Shown here: in pieces, positions 47,091-57,418 of the stretch
How the letters are laid out: the number at the start of each line of letters is the position of its first letter
Position numbering within the stretch: the first letter of the stretch is position 1
Origin: JADKAV01 sp963704075
GTDB lineage: Bacteria > Actinomycetota > Actinomycetes > S36-B12 > UBA10799
NCBI GenBank assembly: GCA_963704075.1
Contig: CAVPGV010000014.1
Coordinates: 1-64,000, forward strand
DNA length: 64,000 nucleotides
Direction: 5' to 3'
Notes under the pieces: generated by a model
Told to the model about the DNA's origin: nothing
Databases searched by the model: none
The model's input: only the letters and a program-made list of their open reading frames with translations
Program-made: the position numbers and the translations under genes

Positions 47091-49813
47091 ATGGCTACGC
47101 CCGCGCAGCGATACGCCGCCGCCCGCCGACGGTCCTCGGGCAGTCAACATCTGGCGAGTTTCCAGGAGCAGTACGACTTCACCCTCGACGACTTCCAGAT
47201 CGAGGCCTGCCAGGCCCTCGACAGCGGACGCGATGTGCTCGTGGCCGCGCCTACCGGAAGTGGCAAGACCGTTGTGGGGGAGTTCGCGATCCACCTGGCG
47301 CGCGCCACGGGCCGCAAAGCGTTCTACACCACGCCGATCAAGGCGCTGTCCAATCAGAAGTACCGCGACCTCGTGGCTATGTACGGCGAGGACCAGGTGG
47401 GTCTGCTCACCGGCGACGTCTCGATCAACGGTCACGCCGCAACTGTCGTGATGACGACCGAAGTCTTGCGCAACATGGTCTACGAGGGTTCCTCCGACCT
47501 GACGGATCTCGGCTTCGTCGTCCTGGACGAGGTGCACTACCTCGCCGACCGCGAGCGGGGTGCGGTGTGGGAGGAGCTGATCATCCAACTACCCGAGTCG
47601 GTGGCGATCGCCGCGCTGTCGGCGACGGTCAGCAACGTCGAGGAGTTCGGCGCCTGGATGGCCACGGTGCGCGGCGACACGCGCATCGTGCTCGAGGAGC
47701 ACCGGCCCGTTCCGCTGTGGCAGCAGGTCATGGCCAACGCGAAGCTCTACGACCTGTTCAGCGACCCCGACCGGCAGCAGGTGAACCCCGAGTTGCAGCG
47801 GCTCACGGCACAGGGTCCGCGCAGCAAGCGGGACACCAGGCGTGACCGTCCGCCGAAGAACGGCCGACGACCGCGTGACGCCCGTACCCCTACCCGGGTG
47901 GAAGTGGTCGAGAAACTCGAGGCCGCCGATCTACTCCCGGCGATCTACTTCATCTTCTCGCGCGCAGGCACCGAGGACGCTGTCCGCTTGCTGGTCAACA
48001 GCGGCCTGCGGCTCACCTCGCCGGATGAGCGGCGCAGGATCGCCCAAGTCGTCGAGGACCGCTGCTCGGTGATTCCGGAGGCCGACCTACTGGCCGTCGG
48101 CTTCAGCGAGTTCAGCGACTCGCTGCAGAGGGGGATCGCCGCGCACCATGCTGGGATGCTTCCCGATCTTCAAAGAAGTGGTCGAAGAGCTCTTCCAGGC
48201 CGCCGCACTCAAAGTCGTGTTCGCCACCGAGACGCTGGCGCTGGGCATCAACATGCCGGCGCGGACCGTGGTCCTCGAACGCTTGGTGAAGTGGAACGGT
48301 CAGACCCACGCCGACATCACGCCGGGGGAGTACACCCAGCTGACGGGCCGTGCCGGTCGGCGCGGCATCGACGTGGAAGGACACGCTGTCGTGCTGTTCG
48401 GACCCAGCGTGCAGCCGACCCATTTGGCAGGCCTCGCCTCGACCCGGACCTATCCGTTGCGGTCCTCATTCCGGCCGACGTACAACATGGCGGTCAACCT
48501 GGTGCGCAGGGTCGGTCGCCGGATCGCGCGCGAGCTACTGGAGACGTCGTTCGCGCAGTACCAGAGCGACCAGTCGGTGGTAGGACTGGCCGCAACCATC
48601 AAGCGCAACGAGAACGTGATCGCGGGCTACGAGGAGTCGATGCACTGCCACCTGGGGGACTTCGGCGAGTACGCGGCCATCCGTGCAGAGCTCTCCGCCC
48701 TCGAGAAGATCTCCAGTCGCGAGTCCGCCCGGCTCACCCGCTCGCACGCGGCCCAGTCCTTGGAGAAGCTGGTTCCCGGGGACGTGGTCTCGGTGCCCAC
48801 GGGACGCCGGTCGGGGCTCGCCGTCGTCGTCGACGCCGGTGTCGACGACCTGGGAGAACCGCGCCCACAGGTGCTCACGGTCGACCGGCAGGTCCGCCGC
48901 CTGAGCGTCACCGACTTCCCGACCCCGGCGGTCGTCGTCGACCGGCTGCGGATCCCCAACGACTTCCATCCCCGCAGCGCCAACGCCCGAAAGGCCTCTG
49001 GCCGCACGACTGCGTGAACTCACGGGACGTCACACCCACGTGCGAGCGCCCCGGGTGCGCGACAGCGGCAACGACGTGGCCATCCAGCGGCTGCGTGCCC
49101 GCCTGCGCAAGCACCCCTGCCACGGGTGTGACGACCGGGAACTGCACGCGCGGTGGGCTGAGCGCGCCGGCAAGTTGCAGCGGGAGAACGACAATCTTGC
49201 ACGCCGGGTGGAAGGCCGGACCAACACCATCGCCCGGCAGTTCGACCAGATCTGCGCGGTCCTGGTCGAACTGGGATATCTGCAGGGCAGCGGCGACGAT
49301 CTGGAGGTGACCGGCGACGGGCAGATGCTGGGGCGTCTGTACACCGACCGGTCACTGGTCATCGCCGAGTGCCTGCGAACCGGCTTGTGGAGCGACCTGA
49401 CCCCCCCGGAACTTGCAGCCTGCGCTGCGGCCCTGGTGTTCCAGTCGCGCACCGACGAGGAGCAGATGCCCCGACTGCCCCGCGGGCGCATCCGCGACGT
49501 GCTGGCCGAACAGGTGCATCTGTGGGCTTCCATCGAGGCGCTGGAAACCGAGTTCAAGGTCAAGCCGACGCCCGAACCGGACCTCGGTTTCTGCTGGGCA
49601 GCCCATCAATGGGCCAACGGGCAGGGGCTGGCCCAGGTGCTGGCCGGAAGTGAACTGCCGGCCGGGGACTTCGTGCGGTGGTGCAAGCAGGTCATCGACA
49701 CCCTCGGTCAAGTCGCCAGCGCGGCACCGGCAGGGGATCCGGTCCGCGATAACGCACGCTCGGCGGCAGATCTGCTGCGGCGCGGAGTGGTCGACTACTC
49801 CTCGGAGGTCTGA
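47091..49813 (+). CDS. helY: HelY-like Ski2/Mtr4-type DEAD/DEAH helicase (two frameshifts)
   Basis: The superfamily 2 helicase has motif I APTGSGKT, motif II DEVH in VVLDEVHYLADRERG, motif III SATVSN, and motif VI YTQLTGRAGRRGID. The long C-terminal region resembles the helical bundle of Ski2/Mtr4 proteins. Frames change near 48163 (CCC run, restoring AAHHAGMLPIFKEVVEELF) and near 48998 (restoring ARKALAARLRELTGRHTHV). Removal of two bases leaves 2721 nt, 906 residues, a normal HelY length. The ATG at 47091 has TAGGCT at 47079-47084 with a 6-nt gap. Likely role: RNA unwinding in decay, by analogy only. Confidence 0.9.
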
Positions 49814-49825
49814 GGAGTAGAGTCC

Positions 49826-50731
49826 CTACCGCTGAACGCCGAGCGCCTGCAGGATGCGACCGATGGAGTTCATGATCCCGAATTCCGCGCCAATGGCGTC
49901 CAGCAGTGGCAGGTCGGGGTCCGACTGCACGTGCGGCGGTGGCGGCACCGGCAGGTCCGTCACGACTCGCACAACACCGGGGGCGCGGTCCAGGTACTCC
50001 GAAGCCTCTCTCAGTGACACTCGCAATCTGGGTGCCAGTCCACTGTTCAGGTCTTCGACCGCTGCCCGTACGCCCGCCAGGTCGCGGAAGCGGCGCAGCA
50101 GCGACGCTGCGGTCTTCTCGCCGATCCCTGGCACACCCGGCAGGCCGTCGCTGGGATCCCCCCGCAGGGCTGCCATATCGGCGTACTGCTGCGGGGTGAC
50201 CCCGTACTTCTCCTCGACGAACGCAGCATCTGCTATCTGCATCTTCGCCAACCCGCGGGCGGTGTAGAGGACACGCACACTCGCGTCGTCGTCCACCACC
50301 TGGAACAGGTCCCGGTCGCCGGTGACCACGTCGACCGGCCCGTCAGCGATAGCGGCATACGTTCCGATCACGTCGTCGGCCTCGTAGCCCGGCACGCCGA
50401 CCTTGGGGATGCCGACCGCGACCAGGAGGGCCTCGATCAGGGGCAGTTGCTCCTGCAGAGCGTCGGGGACCTCCTCCTGGTCCGCCTGCGCGACGCGATG
50501 CTCCTTGTAGCTGGGCAGCAGTTCCACACGGAAGTCGGGACGCCAGTCGTCGTCCCAGCAGGCGATCACCGTTGCGGGGGAGTACTCGCGGATCAGGCGA
50601 GCGATCATGTCCATGAGCCCACTGGCTGCATTGGTCGGGGGATCGGTGTCTTTGGTGCGCCGATCGGGAACCCCGTAGAAGGCGCGGAAGTACAACGAAG
50701 CGGTATCCAACAGCATGAGCGGGCGTGACAC
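49826..50731 (-). CDS. 5'-3' exonuclease (PolI N-domain/flap-nuclease type)
   Basis: The 301-residue PIN-like nuclease has MLLDTASLYFRAFYGVP, VIACWDDDWRPDFR, GYEADDVIGTYAA, VTGDRDLFQVV and the helix-hairpin-helix GVPGIGEKTAASLL. The Asp cluster for two metals is complete. Such stand-alone domains remove RNA primers or flaps. It starts at the GTG at 50731 or the ATG at 50716; I prefer GTG because 50731 faces the divergent M24 gene, leaving 19 bp for both promoters. Confidence 0.88.
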   Translation of the reverse strand: MSRPLMLLDTASLYFRAFYGVPDRRTKDTDPPTNAASGLMDMIARLIREYSPATVIACWDDDWRPDFRVELLPSYKEHRVAQADQEEVPDALQEQLPLIEALLVAVGIPKVGVPGYEADDVIGTYAAIADGPVDVVTGDRDLFQVVDDDASVRVLYTARGLAKMQIADAAFVEEKYGVTPQQYADMAALRGDPSDGLPGVPGIGEKTAASLLRRFRDLAGVRAAVEDLNSGLAPRLRVSLREASEYLDRAPGVVRVVTDLPVPPPPHVQSDPDLPLLDAIGAEFGIMNSIGRILQALGVQR

Positions 50732-50750
50732 AGGCAGTAGTCTCGCAGGC

Positions 50751-51867
50751 GTGACGACCTCCGATACCGCAGATCTGCAAAGCCGTCTGGAACGCACCGT
50801 CCGAGCGGTCGGTGCCAGCGGCCTGGACGGCCTGCTGGTGTCGCCGGGACCCGACTTGCGCTATTTGACCGGCTACGACGCGATCCCGTTGGAGCGGCTC
50901 ACGTGCCTGGTGGTCCCGGCGTCCGGACCCGTGCGCATCGTCGTGCCCGAACTCGAGGTCGCGGCCGCGATGGCCAGTCCGCTAGCCGATCTGGGTGTGG
51001 AGATCGTGTCGTGGCAGGAGACGCAGGATCCCTACGCTTTGACGGGGTCCCTACTGCCTGGCGCCGGGCGGGTGGCCGTCGACGACCATATGTGGGCGGT
51101 GAAGGTGCTCGCCCTGCGCGATGCGATGCCTACGGCGGTGCAGAGCCCGGCGGGACCTGTCATCCAGGAGTTGCGGATGCGCAAGATCCGCCGCGGAGGT
51201 CGCTTCCCTGCTCCGCGCGGGCGAGGCGATCGATACCGTGCACGCTCAGGTGGCGGGGTTCTTGCGCCCGGGACGCACCGAGCGTGAGGTGGGTGCTGAT
51301 ATCGCGGACGCCATTCTGAGCGCTGGGCACGAGCGGGTCGACTTCGTGATCGTCGCCTCAGGGCCTAACGGCGCCAGTCCGCATCACGAGCTCTCGGACA
51401 GGATCCTGCAGGCCGGCGACACCGTGGTCGTGGACATCGGGGGCACGATGCCAGACGGCTATTGCAGCGACTCCACCCGCATGTACAGCCTGGGAGAGCC
51501 GTCGCCCCCGGTGCGTGCGGAGTTCGACGCCCTGCGGGAGGCCCAGTCGCTCGCAGTGGCCGCAGTACGTCCCGGGGTGACCTGCGCATCGATCGACGCA
51601 GTGGCAAGGGACCATCTGGCACAGGCCGGCCTGTCGGAATTCTTCATCCACCGCACCGGTCACGGGATCGGCCTCGAGACTCACGAGGAGCCGTACATCA
51701 TCGAAGGCAACAGTCGGGTCCTGGAACCCGGGATGGCGTTCAGCGTCGAACCGGGCGTTTACCGGGCAGGCTCGCACGGTGCCAGGATCGAGGACATCGT
51801 GGTGTGCACCGAAGACGGATACCTGATGTGCAACAACCGTCCGCATGGATTGGTGGTCGTGGAGTGA
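50751..51867 (+). CDS. M24-family Xaa-Pro peptidase (one frameshift)
   Basis: The creatinase-like N-domain is followed by a pita-bread metallopeptidase domain. Metal ligands are visible in VVDIGGTMPDGYCSDSTRMY (two Asp), FFIHRTGHGIGLETHEEPY (His), MAFSVEPGVY (Glu) and GARIEDIVV (Glu). The frame breaks near 51190 (MRKIRRGG). One base removed gives RKSAAEVASLLRAGEAID and 371 residues in all. The GTG at 50751 has TAGTCT at 50738-50743 with a 7-nt gap. The order helY-exonuclease-M24 peptidase is as in mycobacteria. The stop overlaps the next start. Confidence 0.87.
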
Positions 51868-52973
51868 ACGAGTTGCTGGAGTTGACCGACGACATCGCTG
51901 ACCGCGAATTGGCACCGATCGCCGACCAGTACGAGCGCGAAGCGAGGTTCCCGCGCGAGCAGTTCGCCGTGCTGGGCCGCGCCGGCATCCTGGGCCTGCC
52001 CTACCCGCAGGACTGGGGTGGCGCGCAGGTCGGGTACGTGGACTACCTGCAGGTCCTGGAACGGCTGGCACAGCGCTGGCTCACCGTTGGGTTGGGCGTC
52101 AGCGTGCACACACTGTCGTGCCACGCCCTGGCCACGGCCGGCACGGACGCACAACGCGACCGATGGCTGCCGGACATGCTCGGCGGGGACCTTCTGGGGG
52201 CCTACTGTCTGAGTGAGCCGCAGTCAGGATCGGACGCGGCCGGGTTGCAGACGTCAGCGGTCCGTGACGCCGATGGATATCTCCTCAACGGCACGAAGGC
52301 GTGGATCACCCACGGCGGGATCGCCGACTTCTACACGGTCATGACCCGTACGTCACCGGATCGGACGGCCGGCATCACGGCTTTCCTGGTGCCCGGGGAT
52401 GCCGAGGGACTGACCGCGGCAGCACCCGAGCGGAAGATGGGGATGCGTGGTTCGGTGACGGCGCAAGTGATCCTCGACGGGGTCCGGCTCGGCGAGGACC
52501 GACGTCTCGGCGAGGAGGGCAGCGGCTTCCGGATCGCCCTGGACGCCCTGGACTCCGGGCGCTTGGGGATCGCAGCGTGCGCGGTCGGCTTGGCGCAGGC
52601 GGCTCTGGATGTCGCGGTCGGCTACGCAACGGAACGTGAGCAGTTCGGCAAGCCGATCGCAACGTTCCAAGGGGTCTCTTTCACACTGGCGGACATGGCC
52701 ACGGGCATCGCGGCGGGCCGCGCCCTGTATCTGGACGCCGCCCGCCGGCGTGACGCCGGGGAAGCGTTCTCGACCCAGGCGGCCATGGCCAAGCTCTTCT
52801 GCACCGATATGGCCATGTCGGTCACGACCAGTGCCGTGCAGGTTCTCGGTGGCGCCGGCTACGTCGAAGACTTCCCCGTCGAGCGCTACATGCGGGAGGC
52901 GAAGGTCCTGCAGATCGTCGAGGGCACCAACGAGATCCAACGGTTGGTGATCGGCCGGGCGCTGACGGGCTGA
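51864..52973 (+). CDS. Acyl-CoA dehydrogenase
   Basis: The 369-residue FAD enzyme of fatty-acid or branched-chain acyl-CoA oxidation has AYCLSEPQSGSDAAGLQTSA, KAWITHGGIADFY, the cofactor region REQFGKPIATFQGV, QVLGGAGYVEDFPVERYMREAK and VEGTNEIQRLVIGR. The second Glu of EGTNE is the likely catalytic base in this subgroup. The GTG at 51864 overlaps the peptidase stop (GTGA). Confidence 0.9.
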   Translation: MNELLELTDDIADRELAPIADQYEREARFPREQFAVLGRAGILGLPYPQDWGGAQVGYVDYLQVLERLAQRWLTVGLGVSVHTLSCHALATAGTDAQRDRWLPDMLGGDLLGAYCLSEPQSGSDAAGLQTSAVRDADGYLLNGTKAWITHGGIADFYTVMTRTSPDRTAGITAFLVPGDAEGLTAAAPERKMGMRGSVTAQVILDGVRLGEDRRLGEEGSGFRIALDALDSGRLGIAACAVGLAQAALDVAVGYATEREQFGKPIATFQGVSFTLADMATGIAAGRALYLDAARRRDAGEAFSTQAAMAKLFCTDMAMSVTTSAVQVLGGAGYVEDFPVERYMREAKVLQIVEGTNEIQRLVIGRALTG

Positions 52974-53005
52974 CCCGCGGGCCTGCCGTGGCAGACGGCC
53001 CGAAA

Positions 53006-53064
53006 TGGCCCGGTAGTTGCCAAATAACCCCAAGTTTGGCGGTCATTCGGCAACCAACGGGCCA
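53006..53064. repeat. Intergenic long hairpin, family C site 2
   Basis: Arms 53006-53029 and 53041-53064 pair over 24 positions with four mismatches, and the loop adds a CCAA/TTGG stem. The right arm, inverted, matches 37009-37032 at 22 of 24 bases. It follows the acyl-CoA dehydrogenase stop by 33 nt and is probably a terminator. A further small hairpin CTGCC/GGCAG sits at 52983-52994. Confidence 0.8.
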
Positions 53065-53139
53065 TCGGGCTGGTGGAGGCCCGCCCCGCAAGGCGCTGCA
53101 CCGCAGCAGCCCGAATCAGTGCTTCCCTAGACTTCGGGG

Positions 53140-53849
53140 GTGAGGACCCTTCTGATCGGCGGCCACGTCTACTCCCCGAGTGAGCGGTTCGCCACGGCTC
53201 TGCTGATCGAGGATTCAGTGGTGACCTGGATCGGGGCCGACACCGGTGCCGAAGTACATCGCCAGGACGTCGACGATGTGGTGGATCTGCACGGAGATCT
53301 CGTCGCACCTGGATTCGTCCACCTCGCGAATCCGGCCCCCAGCGTCGAGCAGGGCTTCATCCATGGTGAACGGGCCGAGATCCGGGTTGCCGACCGGTGG
53401 GTACCGGAGGCCTGGGACCGGGCGGCTGCAGGAAACCTTGGCGGTCGTGCCGCGTGATCCATGCCGGTTGCGCTCGCGGATTGCGGCAGGAGTCCCGACC
53501 GCGCTCGATTCCCGGTCACCTGTCTCCAGGAGGTTGGCAGACCGTCCGCGCCGCCGTCCACGAGGTCGATCCGCACGAGGCCCTCAGCGCGCGAGCGGCC
53601 TTCTCAGCGCTGACCCGTGGCGCCTGGCGCCTGCTCGGCCATCCGGATCGCGGCGTCCTCGAGGTCGGATCGACGGCCACCTTCCTGCAGTGGGAAGTGA
53701 CGGACCTCGTCGTCGAGACACCCGACGAACGGATCACGAACTGGTCGACTGATCCGCGTGCGGCCACGCCCGGACTCCCGCCGCTGGAGGATGAACACAC
53801 GCTTCCCACCGTGAGGCGTGTCTGGCGAGACGGGCGGCCGGATAGGTGA
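53140..53849 (+). pseudogene. Remnant of an amidohydrolase-family protein
   Basis: The N-terminus (RTLLIGGHVYSPSERFATALLIEDSVVTWIG, here in pieces: LLIGGHVYSPSE, ALLIEDSVVTWIG) and LHGDLVAPGFVHLANP look like the start of an amidohydrolase, but the DxHxH metal motif that should follow APGF is absent. The last 100 residues (ALSARAAFSALTRGAWRLLG, and VLEVGSTATFLQW) match the family's C-terminal end in another frame. A middle part of about 250 residues holding the other metal ligands is missing, with at least two frame changes near 53450 and 53515. TAGACT at 53128-53133 lies 6 nt before the GTG, so the promoter survives. Its end overlaps the lnt start. Confidence 0.7.
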
Positions 53850-55331
53850 TCCGATTTCTGGCGGCACTTGCAGCCGGCGTTCTGCAGGTGCTTGCCTTCC
53901 CTCCGGTCGGATGGTGGTGGACAGCGCCCCTGGGCGTGGCTCTGCTGGTCCTGTCGGTCCGTGAACAGAACGGCGGACGAGCCGCGCTGCTGGGCTTGAT
54001 CTGCGGTTGGGCCTTCTTCCTGCCCTTGCTGCATTGGCTCAGCGTTCTCGGCCCCGATGCATGGTTGGCGCTCGCCCTGGTCATCGCGGGTTGGTACGCG
54101 GCCATGGGCTGGGGATTCAGCGTCGTGTTGCAGACACGGTGGTGGGTGGTTGCCGTTCCAGCGGTCTGGGTCCTGCAGGAGTGGCTGAGATCCAGGTTCC
54201 CTTGGGGCGGGCTGGGATGGGGGCGCCTCGCGTTCGGACAGCCCGAGTCACCGCTGACCGGGTGGGTGACCATCGGCGGTGCACCACTGCTGTCCTTCGT
54301 GGTCGCCCTCACCGGATGCCTGCTGGTGGCGGTGCTGTCCGGAGGCCGGGTGACGCTGATCGCCGCGGTGACGGTGCTCGCGATCGGCGTGGTCGGCGTC
54401 ACGGCGTATCCCCGGTCCTCGGCGGTCTGAAACGCCGACGAGCAGCCAGCTGGCCGTGATCCAGGGCAACGTTCCGCAGCCGGGGATCGACTTCCTTGGA
54501 CGGCCGATGCAGGTGCTGGGCAACCATGCGCAGACCACCGAAGAACTCGCCGCGGCCGTTGCTGCGGGGGAGGAACCCCCACCGGAGGCAGTCATCTGGC
54601 CGGAGAACTCCGCGGATATCGATCCGGTGGTGTCCGGGCCAGCGGGCGCGGTCGTGAGTTCCGCAGCGCGATCGATCGGGGTGCCGATCCTGGTGGGCAC
54701 CGTGCAGGAAGTACCGGGGCGGCCCGACCGGGTGGCCAACGTCGGCCTGGTCTGGGATCCGGTGACCGGACCGGGGCAGGCGTACGTGAAGCAGCACCCC
54801 GTTCCGTTCGGTGAGTTCCTTCCCCTGCGCCCCCTGCTTTCGCGCTTCATCACCCGATTCGACCGGGTACCGCGCGACTTCATCGCCGGTGACGCGCCTG
54901 GCGTCCTCCAACTGGGCCCAGCGCGCATCGCGGATGTGATCTGCTTCGAGGTCTCGAACGACGAGATCGTCCGGGAAGGCGTGCGGGAGGGCGGTCGGGC
55001 ACTGGTGGTTCAGACCAACAACGCGACGTATGCGACCACTGCCCAACCCGAGCAGCAGTACGACATCAGCCGCCTGCGCGCGCGCGAGACCGGACGCACA
55101 GTGCTGGTTGCCGCCACCACCGGCATCACCGCGGTGATCACCCCGGATGGTGTGAGTCGCACCCTGCCGCAGTTGCAGTCGGGGTGGATCAACACCGAGG
55201 TCTCCCTGAAGGACTCCTGGACCCCGGCGGTCAGATTCGGAGGACCCTTCGAGGCTGTTCTGACCGCCGCCGGGGTGATCACGGTTCTGTTGGGTCTGTG
55301 GGCCCGCAGGCGTCCGGCGGACCCACGGTAG
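53846..55331 (+). CDS. lnt: Apolipoprotein N-acyltransferase (one frameshift)
   Basis: The protein adds the third acyl chain to lipoproteins. The N-terminal half has about six membrane helices (FLAALAAGVLQVLAFPP onward). The C-terminal half is a nitrilase-type domain with the Glu in VIWPENSADIDP, the Lys in YVKQHPVPFGEFLP and the Cys in DVICFEVSNDE. The frame shifts near 54425. With one base removed, SETPTSSQLAVIQGNVPQPG continues and the protein is 494 residues. It starts with a GTG overlapping the amidohydrolase remnant. It lies next to ppm1; in some actinobacteria the two are fused. Confidence 0.9.
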
Positions 55332-55340
55332 GCTCCCAGC

Positions 55341-56111
55341 GTGGCCCCGTCTTTCACCGATCTCGGCAGGATCCTGGTCGTGATCCCCACGTACAACGAG
55401 GTGGAGAACCTCGCCCCGATCGTCACCCGCGTGCGGTCAAGTGTGCCCGAAGCCCACGTCCTGGTCGCCGACGACAACAGCCCCGACGGAACTGCCCGGG
55501 TCGCCGACGAATTGGCTGCCGCCGACGACCACGTGCAGGTGATGCACCGACTCGGCAAGGAGGGGCTGGGGGCCGCTTACCTGGCCGGCTTCTCCTGGGC
55601 GCTGGACAACGGCTACGACGTCGTGGTCGAGATGGACGCGGACGGCAGCCACCAGCCGGAGCAATTGCCGTTGTTGCTCGATGCGCTGCGCAATGCGGAT
55701 CTGGTACTCGGTTCTCGTTGGGTGCCAGGCGGGACGGTGGTGAACTGGCCGAAGTCGCGCGAAATCCTGTCGAAAGGCGGCAACTGGTACACCCGCAAGG
55801 CCCTGCGCATCCCTTTGCAGGATGCGACTGGCGGCTACCGGGCCTTCCGCGCTTCGACCCTGCGCGCCCTGGACCTCGACGGCGTCGGCAGCGCCGGCTA
55901 CATCTTCCAGGTCGATCTGGCCTACCGGACCCTCGCGAAGGGAATGCGCGTGGTCGAGGTTCCGATCGAGTTCGTCGAACGGGAAGTCGGCGACAGCAAG
56001 ATGAACCGCAAGATCGTCTCGGAGGCGTTGTGGAGGGTGACGGTGTGGGGGGTGCGCGAACGGGTTCATCAGGCCCGGGACGCGCTCGCTGAACGCCGTG
56101 ACCGGAGGTAG
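55341..56111 (+). CDS. ppm1: Polyprenol-phosphate mannosyltransferase (GT2)
   Basis: The 256-residue family 2 glycosyltransferase moves mannose from GDP-mannose to a polyprenyl phosphate, feeding lipoglycan and protein mannosylation. It has LVVIPTYNEVENL, VLVADDNSPDGT, VVEMDADGSHQPEQLP (the DxD motif), and GSRWVPGG. The GTG at 55341 has TAGGCT at 55329-55334 with a 6-nt gap, and the TAG is also the lnt stop codon. Confidence 0.9.
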   Translation: MAPSFTDLGRILVVIPTYNEVENLAPIVTRVRSSVPEAHVLVADDNSPDGTARVADELAAADDHVQVMHRLGKEGLGAAYLAGFSWALDNGYDVVVEMDADGSHQPEQLPLLLDALRNADLVLGSRWVPGGTVVNWPKSREILSKGGNWYTRKALRIPLQDATGGYRAFRASTLRALDLDGVGSAGYIFQVDLAYRTLAKGMRVVEVPIEFVEREVGDSKMNRKIVSEALWRVTVWGVRERVHQARDALAERRDRR

Positions 56112-56384
56112 GCACGCTGAGCCCGTCGTGGGCCCCAACACGTCGTTGCTCACCGCGTGCGGCGCGCTGACTCAGTCCTGATGGCACTGTGCGACGGAGG
56201 CTTGTTCTGTCACCCAGACGAAGTCGGCTGGCAGGTAGACACACGCCACGGCGGCCGGCTCCGCGGGCCGAAGCCGAAGACTCCCCAACAGTCAGCCCAC
56301 AACCGGCTCGATCTTGTCTACAGGCTTGGCGGGCATGTGAAATGCTGAAGAGGATTCACGTCGCAACCGGAAGGACGCCACATC

Positions 56385-57272
56385 ATGAATCAGGAACAGT
56401 TCGACAAGGTCAAGCAAGCGCCTGGCTTCATCGCCGCCCTGGATCAGAGCGGAGGCAGCACGCCCAAGGCGCTGCGGCTGTACGGCCTCGAAGACGGTGC
56501 GTACAGCAATGACGAGCAGATGTTCGATCTGGTGCACGCCATGCGAACCCGGATCATTTCCAGTCCCGTCTTCGGCGGGGACCGCATCCTGGGGTCGATC
56601 CTCTTCGAGCAGACGATGGACCGGGAGATCCACGGCCGGGGGAGCGCGGACTACCTGTGGAACGTCAAGCGCGTCGTCCCTTTCCTGAAGGTCGACAAGG
56701 GGCTTGCGGAGGAGGTGGACGGCGCGCAGGTGATGAAGCCGATGCCCGGCCTTGACGACCTCCTGTCCCGGGCCATCGACAAGGGTGTATTCGGGACGAA
56801 GATGCGCTCGGTGATCAAGGCGGGCAACGCCGCGGGCATTCAGGCCGTGGTGGATCAGCAGTTCGAGATCGGCCGTCAGATCCTCTCCAGAGGACTTGTC
56901 CCCATCCTCGAGCCCGAGATCGACATCCACTCACCGACCAAGGCCGAGGCCGAGCAGCTGCTCAAGCCGGCCATTCTCAAAGGCCTCGAGAGCCTAGGCG
57001 CAGATCAGCACATCATGCTGAAACTGACGTTGCCCGATGAGGACGACTTCTACGCGGACCTGGTCGCCCACCCGAAAGTGCTGCGGGTCGTCGCCTTGTC
57101 TGGCGGCTACAGCCGCGAGGAGGCCAACGCCCGGCTCGCGCGTCAGCACGGGGTCGTGGCCAGTTTCTCGCGCGCCCTCACCGAGGGACTCTCGGTGCAG
57201 CAGACCGAGGAGGAGTTCAACGCCGCCCTCGATGCGTCGATCCAGAGCATCTACAACGCATCGGTCACCTAG
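56385..57272 (+). CDS. fda: Fructose-bisphosphate aldolase, class I
   Basis: The 295-residue metal-free aldolase of glycolysis has GFIAALDQSGGSTPKALRLYG near the start, ILFEQTMDREI, VVPFLKVDKGLAEE, FGTKMRSVIK and the phosphate-binding end LKLTLPDEDDF, VVALSGGYSREEAN, ASFSRAL. The Schiff-base Lys is in the LKLT strand by family analogy. The closest pattern is the Gram-positive type I aldolase. The ATG follows GGAAGGACG. The 270 bases upstream hold no gene that I can see. Confidence 0.93.
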   Translation: MNQEQFDKVKQAPGFIAALDQSGGSTPKALRLYGLEDGAYSNDEQMFDLVHAMRTRIISSPVFGGDRILGSILFEQTMDREIHGRGSADYLWNVKRVVPFLKVDKGLAEEVDGAQVMKPMPGLDDLLSRAIDKGVFGTKMRSVIKAGNAAGIQAVVDQQFEIGRQILSRGLVPILEPEIDIHSPTKAEAEQLLKPAILKGLESLGADQHIMLKLTLPDEDDFYADLVAHPKVLRVVALSGGYSREEANARLARQHGVVASFSRALTEGLSVQQTEEEFNAALDASIQSIYNASVT

Positions 57273-57358
57273 CCGGAGCACGGCGGATCGTCCACTTCCT
57301 AGCGCTCTGGGGGCTCGGCCGGTGCGTCACGGCGTCCGGCCAGGTCACCGCGGGGCAT

Positions 57359-57399
57359 GACTCAACCCTCCGACCGACAGACGGTGGGAGGGTTGAGTC
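57359..57399. terminator. Bidirectional hairpin between aldolase and rbpA
   Basis: GACTCAACCCTCC at 57359-57371 pairs perfectly with GGAGGGTTGAGTC at 57387-57399 (13 bp, 15-nt loop), between two convergent genes. Confidence 0.75.
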
Positions 57400-57418
57400 G
57401 GGGATCGGGAGTTGCCGA

